A stretch of DNA of 64,000 nt from Batkoa obscura. Its lineage: Eukaryota; Entomophthoromycota; Entomophthoromycetes; Entomophthorales; Batkoaceae. Each line of letters starts with the position of its first letter. Positions within the stretch are counted from its first letter, which is position 1. The stretch spans positions 434,001 to 498,000 of the forward strand of contig JASVEC010000030.1 of the NCBI GenBank assembly GCA_030770535.1, written 5' to 3'. The notes under the pieces were generated by a model, which saw only the letters and a list, made by a program, of their open reading frames with translations, was not told the DNA's origin and searched no databases. The position numbers and the translations under genes are program-made. Positions 50,547 to 61,218 of this stretch are shown here, piece after piece.

Positions 50547-52587
50547 CCTATATTTTTAATAATTAATTAAAAGTTGTTTGTTTGTTTGTTAAATTACCTG
50601 ATATAATTATAAGAGTGAAGGGCAATCAACATAAAATTTTGAAATTAAACTTTGATAGCCTTTTTGAGGGAATTTAAAGATATCTTAAGTGACTATAAAT
50701 TCCAATTAAAAAGCTTGATTTATTTTTTGTAAGTAATAGCTAATTATAAGTATATATATCTTTTCCTCTTAAATCTTGTTTGTGTTTGTATGATGGCTAT
50801 TATTTTTGTATTCAATTGAGCCTGTTCGATTGTCAAAATAAAATAAGAAACTTTCAATTTTATTATTGTTTCTTATCTCCAACTTTTCCAGTAAAACCTT
50901 TTAGTTGGCTTTGAATTTTTGGCCTCATTTGAGTTATGACATAAAATAGCCAATTAAAGTCAAACTTGTAGATTAACTTGATTTAATTCTACTATTGATT
51001 GGTAAAATAGAAATCACAACTTTAATTAAAACCATAAAAAGAGAAGAATAGTTTTATTTGACATCCTTGCTCTTAAAGATACTATATGATAAAGTAAGCT
51101 TTGTGAAAGTATTTAATACATCTCTGTTGATAAAACTGTGGCTGTATAGGATGTATTGATAACAATTGATTTACTTTGGAATTAGAATAAATCACAGATG
51201 AATTTATTTAAATTAAATTAGATCATAAGTCAGTTTATTAATAACTTTCTATTTAAATTTATTAGATTTAAAATTTTAAACAATAAAAATAACAATAATT
51301 AACATTTATTTTTAAATGTTTGTTTGATAGAAATATATAATAGTTATTTTTGTTAATATTTTAAAATTGGTAATAATGAATTACTATATTATTTTTTGTA
51401 ATTGCTATATTTGAATTAGGTGGTGATGAATTAACTGTTGAATCGTAAATTTACTGATTTTATATACTTTGTATAATTTTTATACTTCTGAATTAAATAA
51501 GCCACAGTATTCTTTTTAATATTAGTAATAAAATATCATTGTAAAGTTTAAACTGACTAGTGGTAGTATCAATTATATGTATTAATTTACAGTTCTATTA
51601 TTATATTAAATGATCAAATGCTATGAATTATTTCATGAGGTAAGCGTAACACCTAAAGTGAAAAAGTAGGATGTTTTGATAACGAAATAGACAGTATAAA
51701 AGCTCATAATATGAAAAAATTATAAATCAAAAGAGCAAGTTAAAAGATACTATTTCTAATTGACTTTAATTAAAAGTAAACTAAAAATGTTTTAAAGCAA
51801 TTATTTTAAATAGCTTAATTTCGAACCTTAATTCAAGTTGAAATACATCATTTTCTAATATATTTTTTATTAAAAAGAAGCAGCTCTTTTTAAAAACTGT
51901 TTAAAAATATTTAAGGAGTTTCTAAAACGCTCATATTTTTTTTACACTTTTAGTTTAAAATCTGCTTTAATAATCAAAAGTTTCTGTTTAATTTGTTTTA
52001 TCCTTTTGAGGAAATCCATCTTTTTTCAATAGATATAATGCAAAAAGAAACAAAATTTGAAATAAAATTCGAATTTTATTATAATTACTTCATAAATTAG
52101 CTCCGTCTTTAAATATGATAATTTAATAATATAAAACTGAATCAAACCATATATAAAGTATAACAGTTATATTTCGTAACACAATATGTTAAGGTTGTGT
52201 GTAACATATTGATATACCTATACCAAATAATAGAACTTACTATTTACAATTTATTAATCACAGATTCACAAATCAATCCAATACGATAGCCAACATTATG
52301 AAATTAACCCACATAGTAAGAAAGGTAAAATAAAACAAGTTTAAAAATTATATTTGAAAGTTCTGCTGCACATAAAATGTCCATGTCAGAAAATAGGATA
52401 AAAATAAAAACCAAAACTTACAACTTATTTACAAAGATTTGAAACCCAATCCAATAATACGATGTTTATTTCGAAATTATTCAAGCTACAACATAAATTC
52501 ATTTTTACTTTGTATTTAAGCTCAGCTATGTTTATTAAACTTTGAAAAAGCTATACAATCAAATAATAATACTCTTTTTAATCAAGA
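50547..52587. other. 2 kb intergenic, nothing recognised
   Basis: AT-rich sequence upstream of IRE1 and downstream of SUMO. I find no frame, RNA or repeat. Confidence 0.55.
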
Positions 52588-53015
52588 TTAGAAACTTCCA
52601 CCAATTTGCTCAACCATAACATCAATGGTATCTCCATCCTCCATTTCAAGCTAATATTAAAGTTGTTATATTTATTATTCTCAATCAAAAAGTGGTTTAA
52701 AACTTACATCAACTGGTGTACTTGTACCTTGGATACGCACACCATCATATAAGAAACGAACTGTTGTAGAATCTTTACCAGCACGGGTACAATAAGCGTC
52801 CATCAATTTCTTTAGTGGTGTATTGCGTTTAATTTTAAACTGAACTTCATTTTGATCCTAAAAATTATCATCAGCATTTAAAATTCACATCTTAATTCAA
52901 TAAAAATATTTACACTTCCAACCACTTTTAAATTGATATGTTCTTTGGAGGCTTCTTCACTGCCTTGGCCTTCAATGATTTTCTTTTCATCTTTTGGTTG
53001 TTGTTCGTTATCCAT
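52588..53015 (-). CDS. SMT3: SUMO (Smt3-type small ubiquitin-like modifier)
   Basis: Three exons (53015-52914, 52857-52708, 52650-52588) join to 104 residues. The N-terminus is a flexible charged tail (MDNEQQPKDEKKIIEGQG). The ubiquitin-fold region begins HINLKVVGS, continues QNEVQFKIKRNTPLKKLMDAYC and VRFLYDGVRIQGTSTPVD, and ends LEMEDGDTIDVMVEQIGG. The precursor ends GG-SF, so a SUMO protease must remove two residues to expose the diglycine for conjugation. Introns are 56-57 nt, with regular GT and AG ends and in-frame junctions. Confidence 0.97.
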
Positions 53016-53401
53016 TTTTTTTAAAAGTTACAATCCGTTTCTCCCTTTTCATTCAAAGCTTCTTTTTAAAGTCTTTTGGGACATTACTTATGGGATCCTG
53101 GGTGCTTAGTCTTTACATGAGATCATCGGATCTAAAAATAGATCATATGATCGAGTTCTGAGCTCATAATTTGCCTAATTTGGACATTATTGACGTTTTT
53201 AGTATATTGCTTTTTATTGTTATTAATATTATTTTATTAACTTTTAAAGTATAGTAATTAACAATAAAGCTACAGCTTTTGAAATAAATTGTGAGGCTTT
53301 ATACTGTATTAAATTTATTATAATAAATAAAACTCAACAAAAGAGTTTGCCCAAAATTCATAGTTTTAAATATAACTTTAACTTAACTACTGTAATAATT
53401 T

Positions 53402-53507
53402 ATATGGGGATGTTTTTTTTGATTCTATTACTTTTCCATTTTTTGAATGCTATTTGAGTGGAAAATTTGCTAGTAAAATTCTTAAACGAAAAAATACATC
53501 CCCATAT
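53402..53507 (+). mobile_element. MITE copy 15
   Basis: Near-perfect terminal repeats ATATGGGGATGT / ACATCCCCATAT; interior core GAATGCTATTTGAGTGG. Confidence 0.9.
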
Positions 53508-53915
53508 CTTTGACTACTAAATATTATATGTTTTTAAATTTTAGTATAGCAAATATCGAATAAATATGATAAATATATCTATTTTTATGAAATAAGTAAT
53601 TAATTTTATTTTAAAAATTAACATTAACTAAGCCAAATGAATATTTATAAAAAAAATATAATATATAAATTATCAATAAAATACCATAATTGTTTTAAAT
53701 TGATTGTAAAAAATATTATTGAAGTTATATACTCGCTCTGTTGATAAAAATATTATGCTTTTGTATTTCACCTTACACCTAAATTTTCACTTTTAAAATA
53801 TTTTATTAACTATGTTTAAAAATATTACAACTTTAGTTCAAGTTAGTATACACTATAAAGGTAATAAATACATATTATAAAGCTAGATATTTTTTATTTA
53901 GAATTTCTGAAATCA

Positions 53916-54023
53916 TATCTAGGAATGTTTTTTTTAGTTTCATTACTTTTTCCATTTTTTAAGCGCTATTTGAGCAGAAAAATTGGTAGTAAAATTTTTA
54001 AGCAAAAAAGCACATCCCCATGT
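53916..54023 (+). mobile_element. MITE copy 16
   Basis: Core AAGCGCTATTTGAGCAG, right end ACATCCCCATGT, left end ATCTAGGAATGT. It lies only about 400 bp from copy 15, in the same orientation. Confidence 0.85.
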
Positions 54024-55055
54024 ATAAATATGATTCAATATTAAACCTCATGTAAATTTGCAAATAACAATATCTACTTTAATTCCGCTAGCATTTATTA
54101 AAATAGATTAAAAAAATAACTCATATCATTATTCCAACTTTTCAAACCAAATTAGGATTCGGTATAATAGAAATATTCATAAAATAAGCTAATATTCATA
54201 TCAAAAGGAATAAAAAAATAGTGTAGTTTTAAATTTAGCTAGTCGTATTTCCCAAATTTGTTGTTTTAATAAGTAAAATACTTTAGCTTAAATTGTTTTT
54301 TTTACAATATGAATCGGAAAATTCTTTTTTTTACGCTTCATTAATAGAGTCCAGATTTTTATACTACTATTATCAGATGAGCTGAGCTTAAAATGTATTA
54401 AATGCACCTAATTTGGAAATAAAAAACACCAACCTTTGCTTTGATGAAGATTCTTGACAGCATTAGATTAATATAATCTCAATAAAGGTTTTAGACAGCC
54501 CTTTAAAATCGTTGTTCGTGTAAATTTTCATATTGAATTGATCAACGTATTAAACTTATAATTTATCCCATATTTTATTCTTATTAAATACTATATTTGA
54601 TAATACTGTCGGCATAAAGCCACAAAGCAACTAAAAGGCATAAAAAAGCTCGAGTGTAAATACTAAAAAAGCGCATATAACCATAAACATTGTTTAATTA
54701 ATAAATAAGATTAAAAAAGCAACTGTATTATTATAAAAGTAAATTTGATAGCGTTTTTTAATTATCCAAACTTATATTTATTATTAGTAAGTATAATTCT
54801 AATAGTTAAGGCTAAAGCTTTATTCCCTATAAATAGTAATTCAAATGGTTTAAATATTAATATTTGTAAATGAAGTTTTTTAATTAATTAATGTACTTGT
54901 TTACATACTAACCTGTATAATAATAAGATGCGCTATTTCGCATAAATTAGCATGTATTATTTTATGTTTATTTAATATATTTTATTAAAATAATGGAATA
55001 GAAGTAGTATATAATAATAATAAAAATAGCAAAACCATTAAAAAAAGAATTGACA

Positions 55056-56804
55056 ATGAAACTATTATTATTTGGTTGTCTAGCCCATTTAACACTGTCC
55101 AAAAAGATAAGTCAGTCATGGACACTCACTGAAGCAAACTTTGCTCCTGATAATTTTTTAACAGAAGGTATCTTGATCAATGGCGGCTTTCCCGGTCCAC
55201 AGATCGATGCTGTAGCAGGAGATTCAATTGAAATTAAAGTAAACAACAAGCTACATAAGAATGTAACTATCCATTGGCACGGGATTACTCAAAAAGGGTC
55301 GTGTAAATCGGATGGCGTACCAATGGTAACTCAAGACGCAATTCGTCCTGGACAACAGTATACCTATAAGTTTAATGTATATGATCAAAGTGGTACTTAT
55401 TTTTATCATGCACATACTGATATGGATTCAGAACATGTTTATGGACCTTTAATTATTAAAGATAAAAAAGAAATTTGGAAAGATATAGTTAAATTTAATG
55501 AGAAATATCGTTATGATGAAGAAATAACTATTCTACTATCTGAAAGATGGCATAAATCAACAGAGGAATTAATACATGGATTAACTACAGCTCCGTTTAG
55601 GTTTAGCAACCAATCTCAAAGTATACTAACTAATGGTAAAACTTATCAGAAGTGGAATACAAATGAAAATAAACAAGATGATCTGGAGGAGGATAAAAAA
55701 TCACGTACTTTTAATCATGGCTTTAGTGTTAATAATGTAAACAAAAATAAAATTTATAGGCTTAGATTGATTGGTGCAAATGGCTATTCTGTATTCACTT
55801 TCAATATTGAAAACCATAACCTAACTATTATTGAAGCAGATGGTACCTTAGTTGACCCTATTGATGTAGATAGAGTAGAATTGAGCAGTGGTCAACGCTA
55901 TTCCGTATTACTAAAAACAAATCAAAAAGTAGATAACTACTACATGTACACCCAAGTAAGTGATGAACATCGACCAGAAGCACGCGTACCAGTAGCAAAA
56001 AACGGAGTTGCTATTCTTCATTATAATGGTGCTAAAAGCACCTCTTCATTGATACGTAAAGAAAAACAAGTGCCTGGGTTACAATATGAATATTCGCATT
56101 GGGTAGAATCAAAACTATTCACATCACAATGGTATAATAAAGGCTTATCCAAGCATTATTATCCTGTACCAAAAAAAGTTAATAAAGAAATCAATTTGAT
56201 TGTTACCTTAAGAAAACCAGGAGGTCTTTCTAGATGGTTCATAAATGATATTGAAGCCAAACCAAGGAGCAGCGTTTTAGTAAACGATATGGAATCAGGA
56301 AACTATAAACCAAGCCAAGGTATTTATGAAATCAATGAAGGCGATGATGTTCAAATCATTGTTCAACACACGATGCCAACTGGTAAACATTGTGAAGTAC
56401 ATCCATGGCATCTACATGGACATTCGTTCTACGTTGTTGGTCATGGGGATGGATTTTATGATCCAAAAGTGGATGGGCCAAAAATTGATAATTACTTAGC
56501 GACTACTAAAAATATGCCAGTATTAAGGGATACTTACACTCAATTTATTACCGATATCCCAGAAATTGGCCAAACTTTAAATCAAACCAATTCTAGGCTT
56601 GGGACTATCAATGATAGTATAGATATGTTCTCTGGTCTAGAAAGTTTGGGCGAAAAACCATTAAATCCCGATGATCTCCCTTGTGGTTGGTATGCTATTC
56701 GTTTTAAGGCTGATAATCCAGGATCTTGGTTTATGCATTGTCATATGGCAGCTCATATTATTATGGGAAAAGTCGCTATTATTAATTATGTCCCTAAGAA
56801 ATAA
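55056..56804 (+). CDS. Secreted multicopper oxidase (laccase/ascorbate-oxidase type)
   Basis: An intronless frame of 582 residues starting at the ATG 55056 with a signal peptide (MKLLLFGCLAHLTLS). All four copper-binding motifs are present: HWHG (73-76), HAHTD (118-122), HPWHLHGH (449-456) and HCHMAAHIIMG (561-571). Three cupredoxin domains fit the length. Such enzymes oxidise phenols, ascorbate-like substrates or metals while reducing oxygen to water. The residue ten after the copper-binding cysteine, usually Phe, Leu or Met, is Lys572 here, and the segment between the two histidines is MAA. No C-terminal TM segment is present, so a Fet3-type ferroxidase anchor is unlikely. Converges with the Reeler-like gene. 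Confidence 0.95.
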   Translation: MKLLLFGCLAHLTLSKKISQSWTLTEANFAPDNFLTEGILINGGFPGPQIDAVAGDSIEIKVNNKLHKNVTIHWHGITQKGSCKSDGVPMVTQDAIRPGQQYTYKFNVYDQSGTYFYHAHTDMDSEHVYGPLIIKDKKEIWKDIVKFNEKYRYDEEITILLSERWHKSTEELIHGLTTAPFRFSNQSQSILTNGKTYQKWNTNENKQDDLEEDKKSRTFNHGFSVNNVNKNKIYRLRLIGANGYSVFTFNIENHNLTIIEADGTLVDPIDVDRVELSSGQRYSVLLKTNQKVDNYYMYTQVSDEHRPEARVPVAKNGVAILHYNGAKSTSSLIRKEKQVPGLQYEYSHWVESKLFTSQWYNKGLSKHYYPVPKKVNKEINLIVTLRKPGGLSRWFINDIEAKPRSSVLVNDMESGNYKPSQGIYEINEGDDVQIIVQHTMPTGKHCEVHPWHLHGHSFYVVGHGDGFYDPKVDGPKIDNYLATTKNMPVLRDTYTQFITDIPEIGQTLNQTNSRLGTINDSIDMFSGLESLGEKPLNPDDLPCGWYAIRFKADNPGSWFMHCHMAAHIIMGKVAIINYVPKK

Positions 56805-57085
56805 ATGAATCATTTTAAATTAAGTTTGCTACAATTTGTAATTTAATATACGTCTTTAGTATCTAGTTATTTTAATATTTACATAAAATTGACTGATATA
56901 ATAAACACAATATCATGATAATGGCTAAAGTAATTTAATTTAATTAAAGATTACACATTTAACATAAGATTCTTTAGTGTTTGTACTATTTATTTATTTG
57001 GTTCAAATAAGATAATAACAAATGAATAAAAAATAAAAAATTTATTTGTTATATATTATTTGGTTTTAAACTAAATTTAAAGGAA

Positions 57086-57787
57086 CTAATATCTCTTTTT
57101 GCATTTGGGTTTAGTTGAGGTAGTGGCAGGAGAAGTAGCAGTACTTTCAACAGAAGAGAATGTAGTAGATGGATCAGTAATAATTGTAGCTGAAGATGAC
57201 ACAGAAGATTGTGGTTGTTCAGTAGGAGTGGTGGTATTAACCGGAGTAGATAATGACTCAGATTGAGTGGAAGTAGCAGAAGTAGGAGGTTTAGCTGTAC
57301 TACAAGGGATATCAATATCCTTTAAAACTTGGAATGACTCCATTTCTTTGACAATAGCAACACGTAACTTCAACTTTTTACATTCGCTAAGTTTAGGAGC
57401 GGTCCATTCAAAGGTAATATTAGGATCTTTGTAGTCCTTAGAATTGTGAGTGAGCATTGAACCCTCACTAGCTTTTCCTTTACAATTGGAAGAGCATTCC
57501 TTAAATCCACTTGGGGTATTAAACTTCCCATAACGCTCCTCTTCACCTCCATCTGTTACATACATTAAAATACCTTTGTATTTATCTTTTCCAGAAAGAC
57601 TCAATTTAAGAGAAGTTTCTGAATTCAATTCCATAGATTTGTCGATTGTAATGGCATACCCTAAATCTGAATCTGTAGCACCCATAGCATCAGCTATTTT
57701 CTGGGATGAAATTGAGCACATCTTAGCCCCAGTCGATAAGGCTAAGCTAGATGAAAGAATGGCTAAGGGGAATAAAATTTTAAACAT
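57086..57787 (-). CDS. Secreted Reeler-like domain protein with Ser/Thr tail
   Basis: An intronless frame of 233 residues. Residues 1-20 form a signal peptide (MFKILFPLAILSSSLALSTG). Residues about 45-165 carry a pattern resembling the Reeler domain: YKGILMYVTDGGEEERYGKF, then cysteines, MLTHNSKDYKD, NITFEWTAPKL, and KLRVAIVKEMESFQVLKDI, with pairs of cysteines that could form disulfides. The last ~65 residues are Ser/Thr/Pro-rich (likely heavily O-glycosylated) and end KPKCKKRY, with no hydrophobic GPI signal. In animals Reeler domains occur in secreted defence and matrix proteins. Assignment rests on pattern only, and a distant beta-sandwich family is possible. Confidence 0.75.
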   Translation of the reverse strand: MFKILFPLAILSSSLALSTGAKMCSISSQKIADAMGATDSDLGYAITIDKSMELNSETSLKLSLSGKDKYKGILMYVTDGGEEERYGKFNTPSGFKECSSNCKGKASEGSMLTHNSKDYKDPNITFEWTAPKLSECKKLKLRVAIVKEMESFQVLKDIDIPCSTAKPPTSATSTQSESLSTPVNTTTPTEQPQSSVSSSATIITDPSTTFSSVESTATSPATTSTKPKCKKRY

Positions 57788-58448
57788 TATAACAAATATA
57801 TAGGCTAGAAAATAAAGGCACTGCCAAAACTTTTTAAATTTAATAAAGGTAAAGTTAAAAAATGAGTAATGTTTCTTTTATATATACTTTATGTCATTAT
57901 TGATTTTATTTTTGTATCAAGTAATAAAGGACATTTTTAATGTGTTTTGATTGGATTTCGTTTTTGAAATTTACCACTTTAATTAATTATTATTCATTTC
58001 AATTAATTGATTAGATGTTTAGATAATCGTTATCTAGCTAGATGGTAACTATAATTTAATTGTAATACGAATCTAATATATCAGTACCTATTTGATATGC
58101 CTTTTGTTGTTTATATTTGGAACAAATAAAAAAATCCATATTGATGCCTTATTTATTATAAATATCTTCCAATATTTTCTAATACTGAAATATGAATTTA
58201 ATATAATATTATTAATTGAAAAATTATAGTCCAGTTACTAATTCAAGAATCAAACTATAATTAGCTCATTTATCCACTCATTTAATTTAAATGATTGTAA
58301 TGCCTTTTGTTTCTTTCTTATTCTTTGTTACCACCTGAAGTTACCACAACATATTTCTTTTGCAAAAAGCCGAAAAAAACAAGGAATGCCATTTCTTGCC
58401 ATTATTTCTCATATTTTATAAAGCGTAAAATTCAGAAGTAAAAAACAT

Positions 58449-58540
58449 TTAGGACGTTTTTTTGGCTTCATTTATTTTTCCACTTTTAACATTAAAGTAC
58501 AAACTTGATGAAATTCTTTAACAAAGAGACATGCTCATTT
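58449..58540 (+). mobile_element. MITE copy 17 (decayed)
   Basis: Recognised by the TTTTTTTGGCTTCATTTATT left part and GATGAAATTCTTTAACAAAG right part. The core and terminal repeats are mostly lost. Confidence 0.55.
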
Positions 58541-58621
58541 TGGCTACAGCAAAAACAATCGATTGACTTTTTGTGATTCAACAAATTGAATTCCTTAAAA
58601 TTAACTTAAATTAATTTTAAA

Positions 58622-58725
58622 ATATGAGGATGTTTTTCGGTTCCACTACTTTTTCCATTTTTAAGCATTACTTGAGTGGAAAGTTTGTTAGTAAAGTTCT
58701 TAAACAAAAAAATACATTTCCATAT
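58622..58725 (+). mobile_element. MITE copy 18
   Basis: Starts ATATGAGGATGT and ends ACATTTCCATAT. The core AAGCATTACTTGAGTGG is decayed at its CpG sites. Confidence 0.8.
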
Positions 58726-59202
58726 GGTGAAAGATAAACTATAAATTAATTCCAATCAAAAAATTAATTTAAGCTAACTTTTAAAGAATTCAATTTGTTG
58801 AATTACAAAATTAATCTGTTTTTCCTGTATTCTTCATTAAATTACTTTCTACCAATAAGAATAATAGTTTTTCTGCTATTTTTAAAAGATCCCATAAGTC
58901 AATTAATATTATATATTTATTAGGTTATTTTTAATTTTATTTCTTTTTTATAGGATTTATTAGTTAACTTTGGGTTTAATGGCTTTCTATTTTTTAAAAT
59001 AGATGAGCTCAATATTAAACTAATTTTATCTCATTGAATGTTTTATTTGGTGTTTAAAATTTTCTCCCCTAATTTTTCCTTAAAGAAAAGGTAGAGATCC
59101 ATAGTACATTGCTTATTATTGTTAATAATTAATGCCTCCGATTCTCTTATAATTCGCAATTTATAAAAAAATAAAAATAAAACAGGAGTAAAATTATAAT
59201 AT

Positions 59203-60537
59203 TTATTCTATTAAAAAACGAGCTTTTGGAAATAACAGATAAAGATAAGGAATGATATCCTTATTGGTAAATTCATAACAATGACAGTGTCTAAGAGAAG
59301 TATGGAGATTAATGGACTTAACGATAGTATTATTGAAATCGAAACTAACGAAAGACAGGTTTAAAACCTTTAATTTTGGTAGACTAACGTGAGAATGAGT
59401 GAATAAAAAGTCAAAGAAATGCTCTTGTATTAAATCAAAACCAATTACATCAAGTTGGGTCAAGGATGATAATTTCAATTGACTATTTTGAAATAAAACA
59501 TCACTAAATTCGTTGTTTTTGGTATATAACTTTAGATACTTCAAATATTGAAATTGATTAATATTTTCTAACAAATTGGTCTGTTTGACTACATTGTGTT
59601 CATATGGTAACAACTCAATCCTCTCACATTTTGGGAAATAATATTTTAATTCTACGAAGTTGTTGCTGTTCAATGGCTCTATCTTTACTTTTTTTAAGTT
59701 GATAAATGGCGACTTAATAGGCAAGGTGATATTCAGTTTCGAAAACAAACTACTGTCATTGTTCATAGTGTTATACTCGATACTGTTATTAACATAACTA
59801 TTGAAATAAGCATAATAATCTTGATTCAATTGTTCGGAGATTAAGCTTAAGTCTTCTAACTTTGGCAGCAACAAAGGGTCTAGTTTCAAATTAAAGAAGG
59901 GGTTCAAGTCAACTAAATCTATTAAAGGTTGGGATTGAAATACTAAACTTAATTTATTTAAATACTCGAATCGAAGATTAAATAATAACTTTAATATAGG
60001 AAAAGTGAATTTAATATTTAATTCCAATTTGACCAAATACTTTAATTGTGTTTCGAAATTGGTCAATTCTATGCTATTGTTTTGAACTATCTTTAAGTGT
60101 CGTATGTTTATGATATTCGATAATACTTTGTTTATAGATTTTTTATTGTTTATATTTAATAATGATAATGACTTTAGCTTGTTAACCCCAATTAGTTTGA
60201 TTATATTGTTTACATTATTTTCACTATCGCTATTGGTATCTCTATTATTATTATTATATCCTAGACTATAGCTATTATGATCATATTCCAGGCAACGTAA
60301 ATTATCAATTTGATCAAAATCAATATAATCTAAGTTACTACTATTATTCATATATAAATATCGAATATGCTTTAGATTGTTAACATAATTAAGCTCATTA
60401 TGGATAGTGCTTTGATCATTTAAACGTTCGCATAGTAAGTGGATGGTCTTATTTAACTTCTTTAATATATCTCTTTCATGTTTATTAAAATTTGTTAATA
60501 TCTCTTCAATAATGGATACAGGTAAGTTATTAAACAT
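59203..60537 (-). CDS. F-box-like leucine-rich protein
   Basis: Single-exon frame of 444 residues. The N-terminus LPVSIIEEILTNFNKHERDI, then LKKLNKTIHLLCERL, has the leucine/isoleucine pattern of an F-box, the motif that docks onto Skp1 in SCF ubiquitin ligases. The rest is irregular leucine-rich repeat (LKSLSLLNINN, LEDLSLISEQL, LKYLKLYTKNN, LTQLDVIGFDL, LKVLNLSFVSF), typical of substrate-binding halves. An Asn-rich insert (YNNNNRDTNSDSENNVNN) interrupts it. No introns are visible. Such proteins are often lineage-specific and expanded in fungi. I cannot assign a substrate. Confidence 0.75.
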   Translation of the reverse strand: MFNNLPVSIIEEILTNFNKHERDILKKLNKTIHLLCERLNDQSTIHNELNYVNNLKHIRYLYMNNSSNLDYIDFDQIDNLRCLEYDHNSYSLGYNNNNRDTNSDSENNVNNIIKLIGVNKLKSLSLLNINNKKSINKVLSNIINIRHLKIVQNNSIELTNFETQLKYLVKLELNIKFTFPILKLLFNLRFEYLNKLSLVFQSQPLIDLVDLNPFFNLKLDPLLLPKLEDLSLISEQLNQDYYAYFNSYVNNSIEYNTMNNDSSLFSKLNITLPIKSPFINLKKVKIEPLNSNNFVELKYYFPKCERIELLPYEHNVVKQTNLLENINQFQYLKYLKLYTKNNEFSDVLFQNSQLKLSSLTQLDVIGFDLIQEHFFDFLFTHSHVSLPKLKVLNLSFVSFDFNNTIVKSINLHTSLRHCHCYEFTNKDIIPYLYLLFPKARFLIE

Positions 60538-60864
60538 TTGGAGAATTATACTGTTGTTCTAAAATTTTGCCCCTCTGCTATTCTATTGCTCTTTCTATAA
60601 TTCTATATCTATTATCCTTCTACTAGGACTAAACACTTACCTTGAGTTTTAAATTTATTAACTAAATTTTCGAAATTTTAAAAAATAAAACCAGTTTTTC
60701 ATTTTACTTTTATAAATCATGAAATCTCGGAAAAGAATAAACTAAAATTTAATTATCAAATTAATAAAATTAGTAAATCACTTCAACTCAAACTACATAA
60801 ACAATTCATAATTGGTTAGCTCTGCTTTATTTAATAAAAAAAGTGGTAAAATTCAACTTCACCA
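60538..60864. other. Intergenic, nothing recognised
   Basis: 327 bases upstream of the F-box gene and downstream of the small secreted-protein gene (same strand). No feature seen. Confidence 0.55.
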
Positions 60865-61218
60865 TTAATTAGCCAATGCTGCCTGGATTCTATTATTCAA
60901 ATCCCTATCACTTGCTTCCATAATGGGTTGAGCAGCCTGGTTGATCAATTGATCAAAGCGTTGGTTTGATACCCCAAATAGGTTAGCTAATTGTCGTACC
61001 CCGGGTAATGGAATGGGTCCACTTCTAGATACAGATCCCAAACGAGTTGGACTTTCTGTAATCCATCTTTCTCCTCCATCCGCATCAGTAGTGGTTGTGG
61101 TGACACTACCATCCTGGTTAGTCACTTTATTGACGTTTTGGCGACGTTGAATGCTCAAGGAAGAACTGGGCTTTAGAAATAGGAAGATGGTGGTTAGTAC
61201 TAATAATTTATAATTCAT
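60865..61218 (-). CDS. Small secreted protein, unknown function
   Basis: Single-exon frame of 117 residues. Residues 1-21 (MNYKLLVLTTIFLFLKPSSS...) form a signal peptide, followed by SIQRRQ, a possible dibasic processing site. The mature part has a Thr-rich TNQDGSVTTTTTDADGGERW segment and a helical C-terminus (VRQLANLFGVSNQRFDQLIN ... NRIQAALAN), without cysteines. Base composition is clearly less AT-rich than flanking DNA, supporting a real gene. No family recognised. Confidence 0.7.
   Translation of the reverse strand: MNYKLLVLTTIFLFLKPSSSLSIQRRQNVNKVTNQDGSVTTTTTDADGGERWITESPTRLGSVSRSGPIPLPGVRQLANLFGVSNQRFDQLINQAAQPIMEASDRDLNNRIQAALAN

Larger units (their letters stand above)
53016..55055. 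other. Intergenic with two MITEs
   Basis: Between the SUMO start and the multicopper oxidase start (divergent). Contains MITE copies 15 and 16; nothing else recognised. Confidence 0.55.
57788..59202. other. Intergenic with two MITEs
   Basis: Contains MITE copies 17 and 18, less than 100 bp apart. Otherwise AT-rich and featureless. Confidence 0.55.

Noticed and set aside
54310-54350. Possible half MITE (poly-T then CTTCATTA)
   Set aside because: Matches only the left interior for about 20 bases; no core or terminal repeat.
57049-57315. 88-codon Leu-rich frame
   Set aside because: Alternate frame over the Ser/Thr/Pro-rich tail of the Reeler-like gene.
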